A stretch of 64,000 nucleotides of DNA from an uncultured Sulfurovum sp. (GCA_902727935.1 CACVAX010000053.1:1-64000); one strand, 5' to 3'; counted from the stretch's first letter, positions 37,773 to 47,487 are shown. Numbers and translations are program-made. The notes: generated by a model from the letters alone, not told the origin.

Positions 37773-38644
37773 AAAACATTATAATCTTTATGCAGAATCG
37801 GAACTTTTTTGGAGCTCAAATTGTACACATTCCATTAATTAAACAATTAAAAGAGGATTATCCTCAATCTAAAATAATTTTATTTTCAAAAAATAAAATT
37901 ACAAACCTATTACTAAACTTGGGACTGGTTCAAGAAGTTTATATCGAAAAATCTAAACTATCTTCTTTATCTTATTATCTTTCATGTAAAGCCGATATTA
38001 CTATCAGTTTACGTAAAAAATCTTTTTTTATAAATCTATATATCTCTTGTCTTAACCATGAAGAAAAAATAGGATTTAGTACTTACCTTAGCAAATTATT
38101 TTTTACTAAGACTAAGGATTATAATTCTACTATCTATCGAGCAAATAACTATTTGAACTTAATAGATAAAAAGTTAGAACATAAACAACATCAAAGCATT
38201 AAACAAATCTCAATTATTCCAGGTGCTGGTGGAGACTGGAAAATGTGGAATATAAACAACTATATAAAATTAAGTCAAGCATTAAGAATACTCTATCCTA
38301 ACTATACTATCAATTTTATTTTAGGAAAAAAAGAATCAGAGTTTAAAGAAAAAATTCCTAATGAGTTTACTATTTCTTATGACTTAGAAATTAATAAGCT
38401 TTTCAAAACTATAAAACAATCAAAACTTGTTATAGCTAATGATTGTGGGCCATCACATATTGCACTTATCTCAAATATCCCTACTATCATTCTCTACAGT
38501 GATGAACTTGGTGATGCCTCTCTTGTTAAAAAAGAGTGGTTCAACAATAATAATTCAAATATTGCAATTATTGGATTAGCCCATAAGCCTATTGATTCCA
38601 TAGCTGTCGATGATGTTCTAAAATATATACAATTAGATAAATAA
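37769..38644 (+). CDS. GT9 heptosyltransferase-like glycosyltransferase
   Basis: The C-terminal GT9 signature is seen: IIPGAGGDWKMWNINNYIKL (about residues 150-169) and VIANDCGPSHIALISNIPTI (about 227-246), where ADP-heptose binds in WaaC/WaaF. The N-terminus is less like WaaF, and the gene looks more A+T-rich with more Asn/Ile/Lys than its neighbours, so the donor may differ and horizontal origin is possible. It overlaps the GT4 stop by 4 bases. Confidence 0.8.
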   Translation: MKNIIIFMQNRNFFGAQIVHIPLIKQLKEDYPQSKIILFSKNKITNLLLNLGLVQEVYIEKSKLSSLSYYLSCKADITISLRKKSFFINLYISCLNHEEKIGFSTYLSKLFFTKTKDYNSTIYRANNYLNLIDKKLEHKQHQSIKQISIIPGAGGDWKMWNINNYIKLSQALRILYPNYTINFILGKKESEFKEKIPNEFTISYDLEINKLFKTIKQSKLVIANDCGPSHIALISNIPTIILYSDELGDASLVKKEWFNNNNSNIAIIGLAHKPIDSIAVDDVLKYIQLDK

Positions 38645-38645
38645 C

Positions 38646-39773
38646 ATGCCTAAAACCTTCCCATGGGATAGCTACTCCGACCAACCCCATGTTTTAAAAA
38701 AAGAAGATAAAAAAGCTCTTCGAAAAGGACATGCTTTTGATTATCTCAAATTAATTAGTACCAACCTCATCTACTTTCCCTATCTCTTCATTAAATTTCT
38801 TTTGAAACATTCGGAATCGGAGGCTTTAACCCCGAATAAGACGAGGCTAAAGCCATCGGTTCCAAGTAGTCAAAACTTTTACGGCTTATGCGTCAACCTA
38901 GACAAAGGAGAAGAGCAATTTAAACTAGTAGATGAGCTAAATGTAAAGTCTTTACAGATACGTGTCTTTTTAAAGGATATCAATAATCTAAATGACTATG
39001 TAGAGTTTGCTAAAGGTTTTGGAGAAGACAAAGAGATTCTTATTACCATTATTCAAGACCGAGAGCATATAGAAAATCATGAATTATTAACAAACGATAT
39101 TACTACAATTTTTGAAAAATTTAAAGATGTTGCTCATGAGTTTCAAATAGGCAATGCCATCAATAGAATTAAATGGTCATTTGTCTCAATAGAAGAGTAT
39201 TTAAAATTTTATGAAACGGTTCAAAAAGTACGAGATGAACAGTTTCCAAACATCAAACTCATCGGTTCGGCTGTTATAGATTTTGAATACCACTTTAGCA
39301 TTCGTACGCTCTTTAACCGATACAAAATACATTATGATAAATTCTCTACACTCCTTTATGTCGACCGACGTGGTAGCCCCTACTCTACTCAAATGGGAAT
39401 CTTTGATTTTAAAAATAAGATAGAGTTTTTAGATACCCTTGTCAAAAGTTCTTCCAAATCTGAAAATGCTATCTATATTACAGAAGCCAATTGGCCTTTA
39501 AGTGGAACAGCCCCCTATGCACCTACTTCTGAAAAAGAGTGTGTGAGTGAAGAGGTTTATGCCCAATATATGAAAGAGTATTTTGACATCGCCTTAAAAA
39601 CAAGAAAAGTAGAAAAAATATTTTGGCATCAACTCATTGCAGCTGGTTACGGATTGGTTGACAATCGAGAGGGAAAAATTCGTAAAACAGAAGCATTTTA
39701 TGCGTTTAAAGAACTTATATTTGAAAATCAAATTTTATCTGATAAAAATAGTCTATTGACATTCAAGCTATAA
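38646..39773 (+). CDS. Glycoside-hydrolase-like TIM-barrel protein with repeat-encoded linker
   Basis: Residues 1-55 form a basic hydrophobic N-terminus (YFPYLFIKFLLKH). Residues 56-73 are encoded by a dispersed hairpin repeat, and about 78-365 form a TIM-barrel fold like clan-A glycosidases. A nucleophile-like Glu is in YITEANWP (about residue 279), but the usual NE acid/base reads IGNAINR (about 171-177), so hydrolysis is doubtful. It follows the GT9 gene closely. The C-terminus has FWHQLIAAGYG. Function in the LPS cluster is unknown. Confidence 0.7.
   Translation: MPKTFPWDSYSDQPHVLKKEDKKALRKGHAFDYLKLISTNLIYFPYLFIKFLLKHSESEALTPNKTRLKPSVPSSQNFYGLCVNLDKGEEQFKLVDELNVKSLQIRVFLKDINNLNDYVEFAKGFGEDKEILITIIQDREHIENHELLTNDITTIFEKFKDVAHEFQIGNAINRIKWSFVSIEEYLKFYETVQKVRDEQFPNIKLIGSAVIDFEYHFSIRTLFNRYKIHYDKFSTLLYVDRRGSPYSTQMGIFDFKNKIEFLDTLVKSSSKSENAIYITEANWPLSGTAPYAPTSEKECVSEEVYAQYMKEYFDIALKTRKVEKIFWHQLIAAGYGLVDNREGKIRKTEAFYAFKELIFENQILSDKNSLLTFKL
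38813..38863. repeat. Dispersed hairpin repeat, copy 2, inside a coding region
   Basis: The 51-base core starts GGAATCGG and ends TCGGTTCC, which pair over 8 positions with G-T wobbles, and the inner GGCTTTA pairs with TAAAGCC. It matches the copy at 11286-11336 at 39 of 51 positions. Flanks TTTTGA and TCAAAA extend the hairpin. It keeps the reading frame open and encodes roughly SESEALTPNKTRLKPSVP. Confidence 0.8.
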
Positions 39774-39815
39774 AAGTATATATTATGAATATAGATAGTA
39801 TATAAAGGAAGTTTT

Positions 39816-40058
39816 ATGTTAGTATCCGTAAATTATAAAAAAGAACTCTATTCTTTACCCATAGAAATAGTCAATCAACTGGTAACTTATGCTCAAGAAA
39901 CGAAACAGAAAAAGAGTCATGTCGTTGCTGAAGCAATTAATGCCTACATAAAGGAACAACAAAAAAAGAAACTTGCACAAGAGGCAAAAACTCTTATTGG
40001 TATGATTCATGCCAATACCCCTAATATCCAAGATATAAAAGCACATAAATATGACTAA
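39816..40058 (+). CDS. Antitoxin of a PIN-toxin pair
   Basis: This 80-residue protein has a ribbon-helix-helix-like N-terminal part (LYSLPIEIVNQLVTYAQET, then KSHVVAEAINAYIKEQ) and a basic, then acidic tail that would wrap the toxin. The stop overlaps the toxin start by 8 bases. Upstream (39774-39806) is AT-rich with repeated GTATATA, a likely operator. It interrupts the LPS gene run. Confidence 0.82.
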   Translation: MLVSVNYKKELYSLPIEIVNQLVTYAQETKQKKSHVVAEAINAYIKEQQKKKLAQEAKTLIGMIHANTPNIQDIKAHKYD

Positions 40059-40485
40059 AGTATTTTTAGATGCTAACATACTCATAGATATTTCCGACAG
40101 TTCAAGACCTTTCTCAAAAGAGAGTGCTAAGCTTTTTAGTTATCTTCTTGACAATACAGAAAAATATGAACTCTTTACCTCATGTGATTTACTAACAACC
40201 ATCTACTATGTTCTAAAACGTCAACTCCAAAAAGAGATTGTTTTAGAAAAAATAAAACTTATGAATAACATCATCAAGGTCATAGAGTTTGGAAATGTAG
40301 AAATAGATGAAGCCATTTACTTAATGGAAAAAAATAAAGAATTCACTGACCTAGAAGACACCATACAATTTGTTATTGCACGAAAAGAACGCTGTGATTA
40401 CATCATCTCAAATGACAAAGGTTTTTATAGTCATGAAGTGCCACTACTTTCGAGTATTAATGCATTGAATATTCTTTGTCCATAA
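40051..40485 (+). CDS. PIN-domain toxin (VapC-like)
   Basis: The PIN nuclease acidic residues are present: D7 in VFLDANILID, an internal Glu (about residue 95) and the C-terminal Asp pair (LEDTIQFVIA and ISNDKGF). Such enzymes cut tRNA or other RNA when free of antitoxin. It overlaps the antitoxin gene and lies 25 bases before waaF. Confidence 0.85.
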   Translation: MTKVFLDANILIDISDSSRPFSKESAKLFSYLLDNTEKYELFTSCDLLTTIYYVLKRQLQKEIVLEKIKLMNNIIKVIEFGNVEIDEAIYLMEKNKEFTDLEDTIQFVIARKERCDYIISNDKGFYSHEVPLLSSINALNILCP

Positions 40486-40509
40486 TAAATATTTTAAATT
40501 GAAGAATCC

Positions 40510-41454
40510 ATGAAAAAAATACTCATAGAAGTTCCCACATGGTTAGGAGATTGTGTCATGGCAACCCCTGCGATTGAGAACATTATCAAAACCTACCCTA
40601 ATGTACAAATCACCATCTTTGGTGCATTTGTCTCCACAGCAATTTTTGAAGAGCATCCCAATGTAGAACAAATTGTTTTAGATGAGAGTAAAAAAGCCTC
40701 TTCACGGATTGGATGGATTTACAACAAAGCCAAAGAGCTTGGAAAGTTTGATGCCTCCCTTACTTTTCGGCGTACCTTATTTTCCAAACTTTTTATCTGG
40801 TTGACCAATGCTAAAACCAAAGGTTACTACAAACGCTACACCAAAGAGGTGATTCACCAAGCCATTCGATACAACGACTTTGTAAACAAAACTTTTAAAC
40901 TCACTACCAAAGCCCAAGATTTAAAAATCTATTTTGAGCCGTTTAAGTATGAAAAGCCTACGCTGGGTATCAATCCTGGTGCTTCTTATGGATCTGCCAA
41001 GCGTTGGTATCCTGAAAAGTTTGCTAAAGTTGCTATAGAGTTAAGTTCTAAATATGAAATTGTCATCTTTGGAGGTCCAGCTGAAGCTGATATGGCTGGA
41101 GACATTGAAAAAGAACTCATCAACGCCAATGTAATGAACTACACAAATATTGCAGGAAAAACAACCATCAAAGAGTTGTGCCAAAAGATAGGAGGTTTAG
41201 ACCTTTTCATCACAGGAGACAGTGGACCGATGCACGTCGCAGCAGCTTTTAAAGTGCCAACCGTGGCAATCTTTGGACCAACCAAAGACCAAGAGACCTC
41301 ACAATGGATGAACCCACAAGGGGTTATCGTCAAAAAAGAGATGGCGTGTAGCCCTTGCATGAAACGAACATGCCCCTTAAAACATCATGAGTGCATGAAG
41401 CTTATTGAGGCTGAAGATGTTTTAGAAAAAATTAACTCAATTCATCATCAATAA
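40510..41454 (+). CDS. waaF: ADP-heptose:LPS heptosyltransferase II
   Basis: WaaF adds the second heptose of the inner core. The N-terminus [15 protein letters not shown] (residues 6-20), then [20 protein letters not shown] (about 155-174), [12 protein letters not shown] (about 236-247) and the Cys-rich tail [17 protein letters not shown] match the family. Length of 314 is typical. It converges on gmhA with a 23-base overlap. Confidence 0.93.
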   Translation: MKKILIEVPTWLGDCVMATPAIENIIKTYPNVQITIFGAFVSTAIFEEHPNVEQIVLDESKKASSRIGWIYNKAKELGKFDASLTFRRTLFSKLFIWLTNAKTKGYYKRYTKEVIHQAIRYNDFVNKTFKLTTKAQDLKIYFEPFKYEKPTLGINPGASYGSAKRWYPEKFAKVAIELSSKYEIVIFGGPAEADMAGDIEKELINANVMNYTNIAGKTTIKELCQKIGGLDLFITGDSGPMHVAAAFKVPTVAIFGPTKDQETSQWMNPQGVIVKKEMACSPCMKRTCPLKHHECMKLIEAEDVLEKINSIHHQ

Positions 41455-42004
41455 TTTGACAAATAATATGCCCAAACAAAATATGCATCTCTTGTATTCG
41501 AGGGGTGTCATGGGATGGTACAACCAAATTAATATCACACACCTCATTCATCTTTCCACCATCACGACCAGAAAGCCCCAAGGTTGAACAGCCCAGCTCT
41601 TTTGCCAATTTTAAAGCAGAGATAACATTCGCCGAGTTGCCAGATGTGGAAATACCGATGAGTAAATCCCCTTTATTGGCTAAAGCTTCGGTTTGTCGGT
41701 CAAATATTCGCTCATAACCATAATCATTTCCAATGGCTGTTAAAGCAGAAGTATCGGTGGTTAACGCAATTCCAGGTAAACCTCTTCGCTCTGTTTTGTA
41801 CCGTCCTGTAAGTTCTGCTGCAATGTGTTGGGCATCGGCTGCTGAACCACCATTACCACAAAGTAAAATTTTATTGCCCCGTTTTAAAACGTCAACAGCC
41901 AAAGCAGAGGCTTTTTCTAACTCCTCTTCCATCGTTCCCATAACAGCTTTTATGGTTTCTAAATGCAGTTCAAACTCTCTAACAATAGTTGTTTTCATGA
42001 CCAT
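41432..42004 (-). CDS. gmhA: Sedoheptulose-7-phosphate isomerase
   Basis: GmhA begins ADP-heptose synthesis. The SIS-type fold shows [23 protein letters not shown] (about residues 47-69) and [15 protein letters not shown] (about 117-131). It ends with [12 protein letters not shown]. The start is Met at 42004 or, a better fit, at 41998; both lie inside the end of hldE. It is the last gene of the heptose operon. Confidence 0.94.
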   Translation of the reverse strand: MVMKTTIVREFELHLETIKAVMGTMEEELEKASALAVDVLKRGNKILLCGNGGSAADAQHIAAELTGRYKTERRGLPGIALTTDTSALTAIGNDYGYERIFDRQTEALANKGDLLIGISTSGNSANVISALKLAKELGCSTLGLSGRDGGKMNEVCDINLVVPSHDTPRIQEMHILFGHIICQIIDDELS

Positions 42005-43421
42005 CCTTTATTCGTTCTATGGTTTTGGTGGTACTTTTACCCTCTACAAAATTAACCAATCGTAACTCATCGGCTATCTCTTGCCCCACTACCTCTTTGC
42101 CCTCATAGTCACCACCTTTTACCAAAATGTGAGGCTGAACAGCTTTGATAAGTTCATAAGGGGTATCATCATAAAATTTTACCACATAATCAACAGCTTC
42201 AAGTGATGCTAAAATGTACGCTCTATCATCTTCGGTGTTTACAGGGCGTGTTGGTCCTTTTAAACGCGAAACACTTTCATCTGAATTAAGTCCTAATATT
42301 AACACATCTCCATAACTTTTGGCCTCTTCTAAATACTTCACATGACCCACGTGTAAAATGTCAAAACAACCATTGGTAAAGACCACTTTTTTACCTCGTT
42401 TTTTAAGTTCACTACTTAAAAGGGTTATCTCTTCTAAACTTTTTATATGCGAATCCGAAGTTGATTTATTGAGACTTGATTCATACTCAATAATCTCATT
42501 AAGCGTTGCCGTGGCTGAACCAATTTTTCCCACTACCACCCCAGCAGCAAGGTTAGCAAATTTAACAGCCTTGTCAATGTCATAACCACAGGCCAAAGAG
42601 AAACCAAGGGATGCTATAACCGTATCTCCAGCTCCTGTGACATCATACACTTCACGTGCCACGGTAGGATGGGTTCTAAGCGTATCATCAAAAATAGCAA
42701 TACCATCTTCGCTCAAAGTAATCAAACCTACAGAAAGGCTACACTCATTTTTGAGTTTTTTAATCGCTTCCAATAAAGAGGCTTGGTCTTTAATGGCTAT
42801 TTTAGAAGCTTCTATGGCTTCTTTTTTATTGGGAGTTAACAGATACGCTCCAGCATATTTGGTATAATCTTCCCCTTTAGGGTCAACCAATACTTTTTTA
42901 TGCTGTTCATTGGCAATGTCAATTAAAATTCTGGTTAAATTATTGGTTAAAACCCCTTTTCCATAGTCTGACAATATCACCATGTCACAACTACTGATGC
43001 TCTTTTTAAAGTTTTCTACTATTTCTGTTTCAGATTTTGGAGTAATATCCTCCGTACTCTCTTTATCATACCGTACCACCTGCTGTTGTGAAGCGATGAT
43101 TCTGCTTTTTTTGGAAGTGTTTCGTCCTGTTTCTACAACTAAATTTTTTACATCAACCTCTATGGCTTCGAGCATCCCTTTAAGCTCTTGGGCATTCACA
43201 TCATATCCCATTACGGAGAGAACCGAAACCTTAGCACCTAAAGCAGAAAGATTATGAATCACATTTCCAGCCCCACCCAAAACAGCTGTCTCTTTTTCAA
43301 TGGCAACCACTTGCACAGGGGCTTCGGGTGATATTCGTTCACATTTTCCCCATAGATAATGGTCAATCATCAAATCACCAACCACCATGATATGAGGCTC
43401 TTTGTTACGAAGTTCTATCAT
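41979..43421 (-). CDS. hldE: Bifunctional heptose kinase/adenylyltransferase
   Basis: The N-terminal ribokinase-like domain (about 1-320) has the [11 protein letters not shown] start, GGAGNV and TGAGDT (about 257-262). The C-terminal nucleotidyltransferase domain has [14 protein letters not shown] (about 350-363). Together they make ADP-D-glycero-D-manno-heptose. Length of 480 is standard for HldE. It overlaps hldD by 4 bases and gmhA by 20 to 26. Confidence 0.96.
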   Translation of the reverse strand: MIELRNKEPHIMVVGDLMIDHYLWGKCERISPEAPVQVVAIEKETAVLGGAGNVIHNLSALGAKVSVLSVMGYDVNAQELKGMLEAIEVDVKNLVVETGRNTSKKSRIIASQQQVVRYDKESTEDITPKSETEIVENFKKSISSCDMVILSDYGKGVLTNNLTRILIDIANEQHKKVLVDPKGEDYTKYAGAYLLTPNKKEAIEASKIAIKDQASLLEAIKKLKNECSLSVGLITLSEDGIAIFDDTLRTHPTVAREVYDVTGAGDTVIASLGFSLACGYDIDKAVKFANLAAGVVVGKIGSATATLNEIIEYESSLNKSTSDSHIKSLEEITLLSSELKKRGKKVVFTNGCFDILHVGHVKYLEEAKSYGDVLILGLNSDESVSRLKGPTRPVNTEDDRAYILASLEAVDYVVKFYDDTPYELIKAVQPHILVKGGDYEGKEVVGQEIADELRLVNFVEGKSTTKTIERIKDGHENNYC

Positions 43422-44422
43422 TTTACCTCTTCTTCATACATGCGAATAATCTCTGAAATATAATCTTTAATCCCCTCTTCAAGTTCCCATTGAGGTTCAT
43501 AGTCTAAAAATTCTTTAGAGGTTGAAGTGTCTGCTTGTGTGTGCATTTGGTAACCTGTAAAAGGATTAGGAAAATACTCTGTTCCATAATCTGTTCCTAA
43601 CTCTTTTTGTAAAATATCAGCAATGTCTTGAAAGCTTCTTGGTTTTGAAGTTCCCACATTATACACCCCTGACTTTTTTGCAAAACACGCTTTAATATTG
43701 GCTTGTATTACATCTTTTATATAAACAAAGTCACGTACGATTCGGTCACTTCCTTCAAACAGCCTTGGGGTTTTCCCAGCTAAAATCTGATGCCCAAACT
43801 GAATAACGGTTGAAGAAGTTTTGTCTTTAAAAAACTCTCTTGCCCCATAAACATTAAAGTATTTTAACCCCACAATATTCATATAAGGATTTTCACGCAT
43901 ATATCGGTACGCAATTTGGTCCATGGCATATTTAGAAAAACCGTAAGGATTTTCAGGGTTCTCTTTTCCTACAGTTTGAGGAGAAGGCATTGACCCATAA
44001 GTCGCTGCTGAAGAAGCATAAACCAGTGAGGCATTTGATTTCTTTGCCATCTCTAAAATAGCATAAAATGAGTTCACATTGGTCTGCATAATAATCTCTT
44101 GGTCATAGACCCGTGTATCAGAAATGGCAGCTTGATGAAAGATATAATTAAAATAATAAGCATCTAACTTTTTCATGTCAGAGGGTGAATTTAAATCCCC
44201 ACAAATAATATCACCTTGAAAACCAATAAGATTTTTATAGTGTCCAAAACTTTGTAAATTACCATTTGAAAAAGTTTTTTCTGAACGAAAAATATCAAAA
44301 ATAACAATGTGTGCAGTAGGGAAATTTTCTTGAAAGTAAAAAGCCAAATTAGAGCCAATAAACCCAGCTCCACCAGTGATTAGAATCGTTTTATTATTAA
44401 AGTTAATGTCATTATATTTCAT
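43418..44422 (-). CDS. hldD: ADP-L-glycero-D-manno-heptose 6-epimerase
   Basis: HldD is a short-chain dehydrogenase with the Rossmann loop TGGAGFIGSN (about residues 17-26) and the YGFSKYAMDQ catalytic Tyr-Lys (about 147-156). The RIVRDFVYIKDV segment is typical of the family. Length of 334 is normal. It overlaps gmhB and hldE by 4 bases each. Confidence 0.94.
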   Translation of the reverse strand: MKYNDINFNNKTILITGGAGFIGSNLAFYFQENFPTAHIVIFDIFRSEKTFSNGNLQSFGHYKNLIGFQGDIICGDLNSPSDMKKLDAYYFNYIFHQAAISDTRVYDQEIIMQTNVNSFYAILEMAKKSNASLVYASSAATYGSMPSPQTVGKENPENPYGFSKYAMDQIAYRYMRENPYMNIVGLKYFNVYGAREFFKDKTSSTVIQFGHQILAGKTPRLFEGSDRIVRDFVYIKDVIQANIKACFAKKSGVYNVGTSKPRSFQDIADILQKELGTDYGTEYFPNPFTGYQMHTQADTSTSKEFLDYEPQWELEEGIKDYISEIIRMYEEEVK

Positions 44423-44961
44423 GACTTTATTATAGCTTGATTTTCCTCTAAAAAAAGTTTACACTCTAAAATCGTTTTAAAAGTATGGGTCGCCTTTTCA
44501 ATCGTTCTCTTGCCAATACCAATAGTGTTTGCTATATCACTGTTAAGAGCCAAATCAATGTCACTTTGTTTGTCGCCAATAAGCCAAGAGTTTGCTAGGT
44601 CAATACGGTGTTGTGAAAGAATTTTATCTACCATGCCTCTTTTTGGTTTACGACAAGTACATTTTTTTTGAGGTTCATGAGGACAAAACTGCACAGAAGT
44701 AACTTCAATGCCCTCTTTTTTTAATCTATCTAACATCCATTTGGTCAATGTTTGAAAATCATCTTCGCTGTAATATCCTCTTTCAATGCCTGACTGATTG
44801 GTCACCACAAAAAGAAGATAGCCTTTGGCAACAAAAATTCTTAACAGCTCAAATAACCCCTCGGTAAACTCAAACTTATCTATTTCATAAACATAACCAT
44901 GGTCAACATTGATAATCCCATCACGGTCTAAAAAAAGTGCTTTAGCGCCTCTCTCTTGCAA
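44419..44961 (-). CDS. gmhB: D,D-heptose 1,7-bisphosphate phosphatase
   Basis: This is a HAD phosphatase with the nucleophile motif FLDRDGIINVD (about residues 10-20) and a zinc-binding CPHEPQKKCTCRKP (about 93-106) characteristic of GmhB. The GDKQSDIDLA motif (about 135-144) completes the active site. It is preceded by a small gene four bases upstream. Confidence 0.94.
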   Translation of the reverse strand: MQERGAKALFLDRDGIINVDHGYVYEIDKFEFTEGLFELLRIFVAKGYLLFVVTNQSGIERGYYSEDDFQTLTKWMLDRLKKEGIEVTSVQFCPHEPQKKCTCRKPKRGMVDKILSQHRIDLANSWLIGDKQSDIDLALNSDIANTIGIGKRTIEKATHTFKTILECKLFLEENQAIIKS

Positions 44962-44965
44962 AATA

Positions 44966-45229
44966 TTACTCTTCGTCAGCCGTTTTCATATCAACAAACT
45001 CAGCCAATAGTCCAGCAGCTTCTTCCTCATCCATCTCACCAGCTTCAATTTCAGCCACAATCTCTTTGCATTCAGAATGCATCTCTTGAAGATCTTGTAG
45101 CTCTTCTTTGTCTGCGATGGATGCCATTTTTGCTTTTTCTATAAATGAAAACATTTCATCAATGGCTTCTTCCAAATCGGGAATAACTTCTTGTGTTAAA
45201 AAATTTTTGAGTTTTTCAGCGTTTGACAT
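44966..45229 (-). CDS. Small acidic hypothetical protein
   Basis: This is an 87-residue, strongly acidic, all-helical protein with no membrane segment. It lies 4 bases before gmhB on the same strand, so it is probably the first gene of the heptose operon. A good ribosome binding site (AAAGGACA) precedes the ATG. Function unknown. Confidence 0.7.
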   Translation of the reverse strand: MSNAEKLKNFLTQEVIPDLEEAIDEMFSFIEKAKMASIADKEELQDLQEMHSECKEIVAEIEAGEMDEEEAAGLLAEFVDMKTADEE

Positions 45230-45356
45230 AATTGTCCTTTATCATATGTAAGTAACGAATTTTATCTGAAATAGTTGAAAATTGAGATTTAAAAAAGAAG
45301 AAAGAAGTTTAATATACCTGCTTAGGTCTGTTAGACTTTTTAGTTGAAGTCAAGCC

Positions 45357-45503
45357 TTAATAACCACTCATCTCACCTTCTAAAAATATCATTGAATTTT
45401 TTAAAGCTTCCATAACACTCAATACCTCTTTGTCTTCTAAAGATGCCATTGCTAACACGCGTAATTTTTCCAAATATAAATTTAATAACTCTTCCTTATC
45501 CAT
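45357..45503 (-). CDS. Small helical protein, 48 residues
   Basis: An ATG frame (MDKEELLNLYLEKL ... MSGY) encodes a short amphipathic Leu/Glu-rich helical protein. The codon pattern is like that of its neighbours. It lies between mrp and the acidic 87-residue gene on the same strand. It is too short for standard ORF limits; the call is tentative. Confidence 0.5.
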   Translation of the reverse strand: MDKEELLNLYLEKLRVLAMASLEDKEVLSVMEALKNSMIFLEGEMSGY

Positions 45504-45586
45504 CTGCTTAAGCCTTAAAGTTTAGAACATATAAATAGCTTACGCTATCTATATTTCAAAGTATCGTCTAAGACGACACTCTACTT

Positions 45587-46792
45587 TTAGTCGCAGTGTC
45601 CCCCACCACAACATCCACCAGAAGCAGGTGCTTCAGTTTTTGGAGCTGCTTTAGTAGGTGCTGCAGCTGCTGCTGTAGAACCTGTACTACAAGCAGATAC
45701 CCCTGGAGGTGTTGTTGGTTGCATTGCTGCATTGTCCACACCACCCTCTGCATTTACTTTATCAAGGAACGTTAATAAGTCTGCTCCAGCTTTATGGTAA
45801 CGTTTTGCTGTTTCAGAATCTGGTTGGAAGAACGTAATAGGCTGACCTGTGTCTCCACCATTTCTAATTGCTGGTTCTATTGGAACCTGTGCCATTAATG
45901 ACGTGTTGTACTCATCTGCAATGGCTTGAGCTGTACCCATACCAAAAATATCTGATTCTGTTTCACATGAAGGACAGATAAATCCAGACATATTCTCAAC
46001 CACACCTGCTAAAGGAATATGGAATTTTTCAAACATGTTTAATGAACGTTTAGAGTCATCTAAACTTACTTGCTGAGGTGTTGTAACAACAATACCAGCA
46101 GTAACAGGTACCGACTGTGCTAATGATAACTGTGCATCACCTGTTCCCGGTGGCATATCAATTACTAGTACATCTAATTCTGACCATAAGATGTCTCTTA
46201 AGAATTGTTCAATGGCTTTCATAATCATTGAACCTCTCCAGATAAGTGACTTACCTTCTTCTGCAAGTGAACCCATAGACATCATTTCAATACCATACGC
46301 TTCGATTGGTAAAACTTTGTTACCTTGCATTTCTGGTTTTACACCATGTACCCCCATCATCCGAGGAATATTTGGTCCATAGATATCAGCATCTAAAATA
46401 CCAACTTTTTTACCTTGCATTGCCATCGCAATTGCCAAGTTAACAGAAGTAGTTGATTTACCAACCCCACCTTTACCTGATGATACCATTACAAAATTTT
46501 TAATATGAGGAGCAATATTCTTACCCGTTACCGAGTTTGACATCTGCTTTGGCGCTTCTGGTGCTTTAACATTTACATCAATTGCTAAAAAACCAAGTTT
46601 TTTCAATTCAGCTGTAGCTTCAGATACAATCTTTCCTTTTACTTCATCAGCTGAAGAGGTAATATCTACCGTTAACGATACCTTATCCCCCTCAATATTA
46701 ATATCTTTTACAAAACCAAAAGTTACGATGTCTTTCGTAAATCCTGGGTATGTTACATTTTTTAGTGCATCTAAGACAGTTTCATTTGTCAT
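45587..46792 (-). CDS. mrp: Mrp/ApbC-type Fe-S cluster carrier ATPase
   Basis: An N-terminal MIP18/DUF59 domain (about residues 1-85) precedes the ParA-like ATPase with the deviant Walker A GKGGVGKST (about 105-113). ICPSCETESDIFG supplies the CX2C cluster-binding cysteines (about 272-275). The tail ends in a Gly/Cys-rich stretch (GGCCGGGHC) after an Ala/Pro/Thr linker, an extra possible cluster or metal site. It is involved in Fe-S cluster delivery to apo-enzymes. Confidence 0.93.
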   Translation of the reverse strand: MTNETVLDALKNVTYPGFTKDIVTFGFVKDINIEGDKVSLTVDITSSADEVKGKIVSEATAELKKLGFLAIDVNVKAPEAPKQMSNSVTGKNIAPHIKNFVMVSSGKGGVGKSTTSVNLAIAMAMQGKKVGILDADIYGPNIPRMMGVHGVKPEMQGNKVLPIEAYGIEMMSMGSLAEEGKSLIWRGSMIMKAIEQFLRDILWSELDVLVIDMPPGTGDAQLSLAQSVPVTAGIVVTTPQQVSLDDSKRSLNMFEKFHIPLAGVVENMSGFICPSCETESDIFGMGTAQAIADEYNTSLMAQVPIEPAIRNGGDTGQPITFFQPDSETAKRYHKAGADLLTFLDKVNAEGGVDNAAMQPTTPPGVSACSTGSTAAAAAPTKAAPKTEAPASGGCCGGGHCD

Positions 46793-46890
46793 TCAAGACT
46801 CCTATTTGTTATAATTTTCCTACTTTTATACTTTATAACATAAGAGTTTGCTTAGACATGAATATTTTTAAATACTTTAGTTATAAAAAG

Positions 46891-47232
46891 CTAATAGTTC
46901 CCAAGGGATTCTTGTACGCGTTTAACATAATTTTCAGATAATTCATTATTAGTCATGACTTTTGCTTCTGTTTTAACTTGAACAAGCTCTCTTTTGACTA
47001 GCACTGTTTTTTCTTCTTCCAATAAAACTATGGATTTTACTTTTACCCACAATGGATGAATCTTGTTCAAATTATTTTTTATAAAATAGCTGTACGCTGC
47101 TGTCATTAATGTAAAAATAATCACCATTATGAATAATTTTTTAACAATAGGTTTTAGAGATTTATTTTCTTTTTGATAAACATCAGCACTATAATAATTC
47201 GTATCAAGTAGGAGTTTAGTTTTGGTAGACAT
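46891..47232 (-). CDS. Small membrane protein
   Basis: This 113-residue protein has one membrane helix (about residues 32-52) after a cytoplasmic N-terminus and a basic/hydrophobic periplasmic part. No known domain. It is divergent from the thiamine receptor operon; the shared 336-base gap (47233-47568) has AT-rich promoter sequence and the TPP riboswitch. Confidence 0.6.
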   Translation of the reverse strand: MSTKTKLLLDTNYYSADVYQKENKSLKPIVKKLFIMVIIFTLMTAAYSYFIKNNLNKIHPLWVKVKSIVLLEEEKTVLVKRELVQVKTEAKVMTNNELSENYVKRVQESLGNY

Positions 47233-47401
47233 TACTTTTCCTTTATTTTATATAATATTATTTGTTATATTTTAACATTAACTAGCTTTCTCAAATTAGA
47301 CCGTATTTTATTAGAAATAAATATTTATCTTAAACTTATAAAAATATTTCAAAGAAACTTAACCCCTATCTAATCTTAATTTTTGTATAAAACGCTTATC
47401 A

Positions 47402-47487
47402 ATCCTCTCGGGGTGCTAAAGTCTTTTGACAATAGCTGAGAAAACCCGTTGAACTTGAACTGGATAATTCCAGCGTAGGGAAGAGAT
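47402..47487 (+). promoter_or_regulatory. TPP riboswitch upstream of the thiamine receptor
   Basis: The aptamer blocks are in order: CTCTCGGGGTGC, AGCTGAGA, CCCGTTGAACTTGAACTGG and CAGCGTAGGGAAGAGA. This version has no extended P3 hairpin. A TGTATAAA -10 element lies at 47385-47392. GGAAGAGA at 47479-47486 is complementary to TCTCTTCC at 47526-47533, a likely alternative pairing in the leader. It predicts that the following TonB receptor and PnuT are thiamine-uptake genes. Confidence 0.95.

Noticed and set aside
42358-43257. Three plus-strand ORFs opposite hldE
   Set aside because: They are antisense to a strongly conserved enzyme gene, have no ribosome binding sites and no recognisable protein features.
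45505-45586. Short inverted repeat ATAGCTTACGCTAT as RNA gene
   Set aside because: Small and isolated; at most a transcript-end hairpin of mrp.
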